Shown: piece after piece, positions 63,401 to 64,000 of the stretch
Layout of the letters: the number at the start of each line of letters is the position of its first letter
How positions within the stretch are numbered: the stretch's first letter is position 1
Assembly (NCBI RefSeq): GCF_041381155.1
Contig: NC_091134.1
Coordinates: 62,178,902-62,242,901 of the forward strand
Source: Argopecten irradians
Lineage: Eukaryota > Mollusca > Bivalvia > Pectinida > Pectinidae
Reading direction: 5' to 3'
DNA: 64,000 bases
Notes under the pieces: model-generated
Databases searched by the model: none
Seen by the model: only the letters and a program-made list of their open reading frames with translations
What the model was told of the DNA's origin: nothing
Position numbers and translations under genes: made by a program

Positions 63401-64000
63401 TAAAGTTGTCATTCAGTATCTATTACATACTAGTAAATCATGTGCATTAATCTCAATGATATTAAACACATTCTTGAAAGGACCAAACTTCTATAATGAT
63501 AGGACATTTTTGCCCAAATCACAAACAGATGATACCTATAATTCTAAACATATACCAACCTTGTGTCTGGTATCCTGAGAAGTTGAGAGAAAAGTCTTTG
63601 TATCTTGTTAAATCCAGCTCCAACTTCACTTTAGTGATTGCCTGAAATTTAAAAGAATAATGATGTAGTCTGAATGATCCAGCGTTAGTATTTCTTAAGC
63701 TTTGTGATCTCCCACTGTAATGTATTTACTAGTTATGTATTAAGTTGATTGCATTATAGGAAAAGTTCAACACCCATATATATATATAATGTTTGATAAA
63801 GATTTGTGATACTAACCTTGTTGGTGAGTTTGAAAGGGAGAGTTTGTGATACTAACCTTGTTGGTGAGTTTGAAAGGGAGAGTTTGTGATACTAACCTTG
63901 TTGGTGAGTTTGAATGGGAGAGTTTGTGATACTAACCTTGTTGGTGAGTTTGAATGGGAGAGTTTGTGATACTAACCTTGTTGGTGAGTTTGAATGGGAG
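33197..64000 (-). CDS. CFAP47: Cilia- and flagella-associated protein 47, 3' part of gene (40 exons traced)
   Basis: Forty minus-strand exons with GT-AG borders join in consistent phase to 6546 nt, i.e. 2181 codons and TGA. The 5' end lies beyond 64000. Human CFAP47 is about 3190 aa, so roughly the first third is missing. Visible regions: a low-complexity Pro-rich segment (62595-62876), ASH/MSP-type beta domains recognised by WW/NPTxxxL-like strands (e.g. 60418-60625, 50558-50812, 39398-39614), an acidic segment (56335-56557), a calponin-homology domain split over 54811-55897 (LLTWLNHHYEQYR, NYDFDLLDGLVLGAVLGAHM, TDPNPIALLLLCVNLYQRLP), then FTSRFLRPAEATLVLVGRR and further beta domains to the C-terminus. 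Family knowledge: an axonemal protein needed for normal sperm flagella and linked to the central apparatus. Other ASH proteins (HYDIN, CFAP65) are less likely because of the CH domain followed by SGSLHASVTRQ. Confidence 0.88.
34107..34275 (-). CDS. CFAP47: CFAP47 window exon 39
   Basis: 169 nt: HPVIYNAYFAAGSDPEFVVS through FKPAVYGKLYQAKLIIQ. Conserved last beta domain. The donor is GTGTGT. Phase 2 in, 0 out. Confidence 0.93.
34546..34707 (-). CDS. CFAP47: CFAP47 window exon 38
   Basis: 162 nt: HNVELVVKAATGGLWRFPLR, FVAAEPPTDDTITIEATGLN. GGLWRFPLRF is a conserved CFAP47 C-terminal motif. Phase 2/2. Confidence 0.94.
35070..35241 (-). CDS. CFAP47: CFAP47 window exon 37
   Basis: 172 nt: LATAEEFVHELGFADNESKE through GLVILVYNVVYAPFKPM. 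Phase 1 in, 2 out. The donor is GTGAGT. Confidence 0.92.
35518..35786 (-). CDS. CFAP47: CFAP47 window exon 36
   Basis: 269 nt: GYQLSATGSEGLQEIRWVYP, then CKARDRVEERLEVTLAGVAP. It follows the 2.67-kb intron with the nested MITE/pearl insertion. Phase 2 in, 1 out. Confidence 0.93.
35974..38269. mobile_element. MITE (TTAAAGGCCCACTAC family) split by a nested insertion
   Basis: A perfect 21-bp terminal inverted repeat, beginning TTAAAGGCCCACTACCTT, lies at 35974-35994 and 38249-38269. Removing 36035-37930 leaves about 400 bp that aligns across the breakpoint with the copy at 12729-13110. It lies in the CFAP47 intron between 35786 and 38455. Confidence 0.9.
36035..37930 (+). mobile_element. Pearl-like element, copy 1 (~1.9 kb)
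   Basis: Starts ACAAGAGGCCCAGAGGGCCT, continues with GCTCACCTGG, then about eleven core repeats of ~157 bp (CCCATCATTTGTACAATTTT, GATGCTACCATTGCATTATG, AGAAGAAGTCGTTTATATGG), then (GACG)n/(GAC)n at 37807-37870. It ends TTGGTCCTTCGGACCAGG and TGAGCTAA. GCTCACCTGG near the start is the inverse of CCAGGTGAGC at the end, and TGGTCC-TTC-GGACCA forms a 3' hairpin just before CTAA. The layout fits bivalve pearl elements, which may be non-autonomous rolling-circle transposons. No coding capacity; the ORFs are repeat artefacts. Confidence 0.85.
38455..38695 (-). CDS. CFAP47: CFAP47 window exon 35
   Basis: 241 nt including FCLLLKHRNLIRVGPKSTLD, IPVCFAPTEMMKYDALCTVV. The donor is taken as GTAGGT after GAAGG, which alone keeps the frame into the next exon (GYQLSATGSE). 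Phase 1 in, 2 out. Confidence 0.9.
39021..39177 (-). CDS. CFAP47: CFAP47 window exon 34
   Basis: 157 nt: LGEWVFIASGTGLLPLPQDP, then AGSNTTLIIPFRNPMDHAVL. Phase 0 in, 1 out. Confidence 0.94.
39398..39614 (-). CDS. CFAP47: CFAP47 window exon 33 (ASH domain)
   Basis: 217 nt: WTKQTILLENPTDETLELIP and SSIEVPIHFMPSTLGQGDHL, KVIFNSEQ. A textbook ASH domain core. Phase 2 in, 0 out. Confidence 0.95.
39751..40730. mobile_element. 980-bp Tc1/mariner-pogo-like non-autonomous element
   Basis: CAGTCAAACCTCGATGATTC at 39751 is inverted at the right end (CATCGAGGTTTGACTG, to 40730), and both ends are flanked by TA. CAGTcaaACCTC ends with TA duplications are typical of pogo/Tigger-type elements. Subterminal copies of the ATCGAACTTTTT motif occur at 39803, 39896 and, inverted, near 40675-40710. 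No transposase ORF. It lies in the CFAP47 intron between 39614 and 40756. Confidence 0.85.
40756..40863 (-). CDS. CFAP47: CFAP47 window exon 32
   Basis: 108 nt: LIFFHESVGEFWYDLRLQAE, PPPQTTLPHMECDLG. The GEFWYDLRLQAEPP pattern is the standard end of an ASH repeat. Phase 2/2. Confidence 0.94.
41239..41414 (-). CDS. CFAP47: CFAP47 window exon 31
   Basis: 176 nt: KKAVIEVIVRNPTPHSITID, then EGRNLSGPSSITLDAGEKDV, TYAPAIVGKQRG. Complete ASH strand set. Phase 0 in, 2 out. Confidence 0.93.
41574..41721 (-). CDS. CFAP47: CFAP47 window exon 30
   Basis: 148 nt with an acidic start (EVDSDGDEIPEDEDEESRKY) then YGYRIWYSLEVHVKPPPPE. Phase 2 in, 0 out. Confidence 0.92.
41978..42126 (-). CDS. CFAP47: CFAP47 window exon 29
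   Basis: 149 nt encoding VESDLPFLSGNTSLTVLQGK, TGVYNMSLTPSKRGIYKGIV. Phase 0 in, 2 out. Confidence 0.92.
42285..42339 (-). CDS. CFAP47: CFAP47 window exon 28
   Basis: 55 nt encoding TAHILKIPNVTKRKMCYR. Phase 2 in, 0 out. The donor is GTAAGT. Confidence 0.88.
42461..42579 (-). CDS. CFAP47: CFAP47 window exon 27
   Basis: 119 nt: GKLILTNTEDGTEHIYHLHG, RPEKPLALDHVVIKCDAKK. The strand pattern NTEDGTEHIYHLHG is characteristic of CFAP47/HYDIN-like repeats. Phase 0 in, 2 out. Confidence 0.92.
43020..43163 (-). CDS. CFAP47: CFAP47 window exon 26
   Basis: 48 codons: VNMTNHDWPLKASIEGSGFY through FKPQNEVEVK. MTNHDWPL is an ASH-type start strand. The donor is the less usual GTCAGT. Phase 0/0. Confidence 0.9.
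43657..43862 (-). CDS. CFAP47: CFAP47 window exon 25 (ASH domain)
   Basis: 206 nt including PFLELPIKFKAKEPGHYPCE, VVLRGRDDVRVYKIECTVNP. Typical end of an ASH domain. Phase 1 in, 0 out. The donor is GTAAGT. Confidence 0.93.
44160..44283 (-). CDS. CFAP47: CFAP47 window exon 24
   Basis: 124 nt encoding PSKSPREAEFTVEVDSEFFT then a Ser/Pro/Met-rich stretch. It follows a 4.0-kb intron holding the second pearl-like element. Phase 0 in, 1 out. Confidence 0.83.
44572..46460 (+). mobile_element. Pearl-like element, copy 2 (~1.9 kb)
   Basis: Same ends, order and orientation as copy 1. The first ~480 bp are almost identical to copy 1, while the core arrays differ in unit order and number. The microsatellite is at 46346-46410. 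It lies in the CFAP47 intron between 44283 and 48280. Confidence 0.88.
47782..48245 (+). repeat. 47-bp minisatellite, about ten copies
   Basis: Unit GGACCTGGAGGAGCAGTTTG, TTTTARRATGAGACAGAGAG, GAGGATA. Units carry either TTTAGGATG or TTTAAAATG. One copy lacks two bases (near 48090). It ends about 35 bp from the donor of the CFAP47 exon at 48280. Confidence 0.95.
48280..48405 (-). CDS. CFAP47: CFAP47 window exon 23
   Basis: 42 codons: HMSSKELQRRQITGTLKTSS through PQKTSRSVK. The acceptor is TTTTACAG and the donor GTGAAT. A 47-bp minisatellite begins within 35 bp of the donor. Confidence 0.85.
49043..49550 (+). repeat. 46-bp minisatellite, eleven copies
   Basis: Unit CACGTCACCATAGAGAAGCA, TTTATAAAKATAATATCTAT, AATAAA. 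Copies differ almost only at one position, AAAT or AAAG. It lies in the CFAP47 intron between 48405 and 50036. Confidence 0.95.
50036..50175 (-). CDS. CFAP47: CFAP47 window exon 22
   Basis: 140 nt encoding GLFGGDDRVVYWKCESGQTL through KALLMAAQQ. Phase 1 in, 0 out. The donor is GTAGGT. Confidence 0.9.
50558..50812 (-). CDS. CFAP47: CFAP47 window exon 21 (ASH domain)
   Basis: 255 nt including STIEIYFLPFNIGERQVSVI and FLNESIGEFLYSVEATATLP, the classic end of an ASH/MSP domain. Phase 1 in, 1 out. Confidence 0.93.
51131..51398 (-). CDS. CFAP47: CFAP47 window exon 20
   Basis: 268 nt encoding YTIKCEAPCYELEKIPINVR, NPFNESGDFRIVLVEAQ, then a basic segment and a Pro-rich segment. Typical ASH strand pattern in the first half. 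Phase 0 in, 1 out. Confidence 0.93.
52430..52830 (+). repeat. Degenerate ~75-bp repeats
   Basis: Loosely repeated segments containing GATTGGCTATGAA and ATTTTGAAATGAAT, with high divergence. An old tandem array within the intron between 51398 and 53502. Confidence 0.5.
53502..53519 (-). CDS. CFAP47: CFAP47 window exon 19, 18-nt microexon
   Basis: Six codons, QKKSEE, between an acceptor (TTTTTTTCAG) and the donor GTAGAA. In phase 0/0 with both neighbours, so inclusion is optional for the frame. It adds a charged hexapeptide between two beta domains. Confidence 0.6.
54153..54416 (-). CDS. CFAP47: CFAP47 window exon 18 (beta domain)
   Basis: 88 codons starting VKLSNPSGKTLVYQVLIAGI and including FTSRFLRPAEATLVLVGRR, one of the most conserved CFAP47 blocks. 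It ends DNITPK. Phase 0/0. Confidence 0.94.
54811..54945 (-). CDS. CFAP47: CFAP47 window exon 17 (CH domain end)
   Basis: 45 codons: AIDITDPNPIALLLLCVNLY, QRLPQYVPKATIDYSGSLHA, SVTRQ. Last CH helix and the transition to the following beta domain. Phase 0/0. The donor is GTACTG. Confidence 0.93.
55147..55263 (-). CDS. CFAP47: CFAP47 window exon 16 (CH domain)
   Basis: 39 codons: IKTHLQDMYTHPATAEQCLH through YAGIDYDIQ. Helices three to five of the CH domain. Phase 0/0. Confidence 0.93.
55382..55479 (-). CDS. CFAP47: CFAP47 window exon 15 (CH domain)
   Basis: 98 nt encoding VNYDFDLLDGLVLGAVLGAH and MPFL. The DxxDGLVL pattern is the CH-domain core. Phase 1 in, 0 out. The donor is GTAAGT. Confidence 0.93.
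55702..55897 (-). CDS. CFAP47: CFAP47 window exon 14 (CH domain start)
   Basis: 196 nt encoding VMVLSKVTPRSLKSLVSPDK and then YSVGERILLTWLNHHYEQYR, the first helix of a calponin-homology domain (LLxWLN signature). Phase 0 in, 1 out. Confidence 0.93.
56335..56557 (-). CDS. CFAP47: CFAP47 window exon 13 (acidic linker)
   Basis: 223 nt including CQGACVASIKPEYLMEPRDY and a run of Glu/Lys (EEEEAKKMDEEEELEGD), ending AWTDILLQLLK. It leads directly into the CH domain. Phase 2 in, 0 out. Confidence 0.9.
56809..57036 (-). CDS. CFAP47: CFAP47 window exon 12
   Basis: 228 nt including KKEFKTIYDMMCHLAGRPIP and VKQVYWQHSTLLTFL. Predicted helical. Phase 2 in, 2 out. The donor is GTAGGT. Confidence 0.9.
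57332..57584 (-). CDS. CFAP47: CFAP47 window exon 11
   Basis: 253 nt ending EEGIFHLEVLLAVQRWFSSQ, GWPSGQFPISIPHSLR. The second half is helical and resembles the conserved segment before the CH domain. The first half is Ser-rich. Phase 1 in, 2 out. Confidence 0.88.
57832..58003 (-). CDS. CFAP47: CFAP47 window exon 10 (Ser/Thr-rich linker)
   Basis: 172 nt encoding GASPKGRKFLSKETLNGGEA, then a Ser/Thr-rich stretch probably disordered. Phase 0 in, 1 out. The donor is GTAGGT. Confidence 0.85.
58251..58350 (-). CDS. CFAP47: CFAP47 window exon 9
   Basis: 100 nt encoding FKLMVMATADNCLLTCYHFL then ALHRTDHQIVCEQ, a stretch highly typical of CFAP47. Phase 2 in, 0 out. The donor is GTGAGA. Confidence 0.92.
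58439..58545 (+). repeat. ~60-bp imperfect direct duplication
   Basis: GACTTTATAAGCAAGAAAAT...TTTGTTTTATTTAC and GACTTTAAAAGCATGAAAAT...TTTGTTTTATTTAC. Each copy carries an AATAAA on the minus strand. Confidence 0.7.
58601..58775 (-). CDS. Candidate alternative terminal exon of CFAP47
   Basis: After an acceptor (TTTCCTTCAG) the sequence is phase-compatible with the previous exon and stays open for 57 codons (FVSGIKDGFYSDLALCFYNE onward) to TAA. AATAAA follows about 60 nt downstream (minus strand, 58535-58540). Splicing on to the next exon in frame looks impossible with the GT sites I can see. It would make a truncated protein lacking the CH domain, or it may be chance intron sequence. No homology recognised. 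Confidence 0.3.
58904..59033 (-). CDS. CFAP47: CFAP47 window exon 8
   Basis: 130 nt encoding EVSPCCGDDGQIEPCALPCK through EPIIFVDSDDR. It ends in AA, which completes Lys with either the next constitutive exon (58350) or the alternative exon at 58775. Confidence 0.87.
59265..59356 (-). CDS. CFAP47: CFAP47 window exon 7
   Basis: 92 nt encoding PSQISVITPTVECEDGSTIS and PISVVWPEGS. The acceptor is TTTTTAG and the donor GTAAGT. Phase 2 in, 1 out. Confidence 0.85.
59928..60123 (-). CDS. CFAP47: CFAP47 window exon 6
   Basis: 196 nt encoding EPCRHELVIPILINDLEKPY through VSAEFTILAGQYS. Phase 1 in, 2 out. The donor is GTAAGT. Confidence 0.88.
60418..60625 (-). CDS. CFAP47: CFAP47 window exon 5 (ASH-like domain)
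   Basis: 208 nt encoding GTVLVNNSDKPLKWLLDLSA and, at the end, LEAGQTQHISVLFCP. NNSDKPLKW is a typical MSP/ASH beta-strand motif. It follows a 1.97-kb intron that holds two foldback elements. Confidence 0.9.
60719..60879. repeat. 161-bp foldback (hairpin) element in CFAP47 intron
   Basis: Arms ATTTCCTATACTGATTGATG...CACCTT (60719-60750) and its inverse at 60848-60879 match at 31 of 32 positions, separated by 97 bp. Likely a small MITE. Confidence 0.85.
61767..61941. mobile_element. 175-bp MITE with ~35-bp inverted termini
   Basis: TTTGCATATTACAGAGTTAT...CTTGCGGGTAG at 61767 is inverted at the right end (CTACCCGCAAGGGGGC...ATATGCAAA, to 61941) with few mismatches. TGACGTCA lies inside at 61813-61820. 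It occupies the intron between CFAP47 exons at 60625 and 62595. Confidence 0.85.
62595..62876 (-). CDS. CFAP47: CFAP47 window exon 4 (Pro-rich linker)
   Basis: 282 nt. It starts VAAYDFIMPVIINQIGAPSP, runs through a Pro/Ala/Thr-rich stretch, then returns to a beta-domain-like segment (PLQLSSNKIEFSLPSTFQD). The donor is GTAACA. The Pro-rich part is probably a lineage-variable loop. Confidence 0.85.
63249..63346 (-). CDS. CFAP47: CFAP47 window exon 3
   Basis: 98 nt encoding DYSYQMLNPGMYTVTMAPEE and TIEGEIIFTPTE. The acceptor is TTTTACAG and the donor GTGAGT. Phase 1 in, 0 out. Confidence 0.87.
63560..63641 (-). CDS. CFAP47: CFAP47 window exon 2
   Basis: 82 nt encoding AITKVKLELDLTRYKDFSLN and FSGYQTQ. 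The acceptor is AAATTTCAG and the donor GTTGGT. Phase 0 in, 1 out. Beta-strand pattern of an ASH-type domain. Confidence 0.85.
63801..64000 (-). repeat. 40-bp tandem repeat spanning an exon end and splice donor
   Basis: Five consecutive 40-bp units (AGTTTGTGATACTAACCTTG, TTGGTGAGTTTGAAWGGGAG on the + strand) running to the window edge. On the minus strand each unit holds the coding end LPFKLTNK and the donor GTTAGT. The array may extend further. Confidence 0.95.
63977..64000 (-). CDS. CFAP47: CFAP47 window exon 1 (partial, 3' end only)
   Basis: Encodes LPFKLTNK, then the donor GTTAGT. The exon continues past the window. Four further copies of the same exon end and donor follow at 40-bp spacing (63937, 63897, 63857, 63817). 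The outermost copy is chosen because using an inner one adds 40 nt and shifts the frame into a stop. Confidence 0.55.

Noticed and set aside
1..64000. Search for tRNA, rRNA, bacterial operon or defence-system genes
   Set aside because: No cloverleaf with a credible anticodon arm, no rRNA core motif, and no bacterial-type gene cluster was recognised by eye. A tRNAscan/Infernal run would be needed to exclude small RNAs.

Overview
This is eukaryotic nuclear DNA. It is AT-rich and intron-rich, with GT-AG splicing, and it is crowded with short DNA transposons, minisatellites and retroelement debris. A lophotrochozoan, and specifically a bivalve mollusc, is the best fit. The main reason is two copies of an approximately 1.9 kb element with 157-nt core tandem repeats, a GACG/GAC microsatellite and a hairpin 3' end, which resembles the 'pearl' repeats described in bivalves. 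No species call is possible from sequence alone.

Layout. Positions 1-18,500 hold no gene that I can support. They contain an approximately 80-bp minisatellite interrupted by an 813-bp element with 8-bp target duplications, an internally deleted BEL/Pao LTR retrotransposon (6030-8119), several inverted-repeat (MITE-like) elements, a decayed LINE reverse transcriptase (about 9850-10500), and AT-rich sequence. From 18,914 to 28,792 on the + strand lies a complete seven-exon gene for NOLC1/Nopp140 (1026 aa). It has a LisH-like N-terminus, a long acidic-serine/basic repeat region that includes an expanded 40-residue array, and the conserved SRP40-type C-terminus. Its stop codon is followed at once by 1.5 kb of a 33-bp tandem repeat and then the probable 3' UTR.

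From 64,000 down to 33,197 on the - strand lies the 3' two-thirds of the gene for CFAP47, a large ciliary/axonemal protein with ASH/MSP-type beta domains and one calponin-homology domain. I traced 40 exons whose phases all agree. They give 2181 codons plus a stop, and the 5' part lies beyond the window. The two genes are convergent, and their 3' ends share a roughly 4.4 kb interval.

The CFAP47 introns carry the two pearl-like elements (one nested inside a MITE), a pogo/Tc1-like 980-bp element, 46- and 47-bp minisatellites, foldback elements, an 18-nt microexon, a possible alternative terminal exon with its own poly(A) signal, and, at the window edge, a 40-bp tandem repeat that duplicates an exon's 5' splice site at least five times.

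The two genes have unrelated jobs (nucleolar ribosome/snoRNP biogenesis and cilium structure). Nothing here suggests a bacterial-type operon or defence system. The most unusual content is the transposon layering, the duplicated splice donors and the homogenised repeat arrays.
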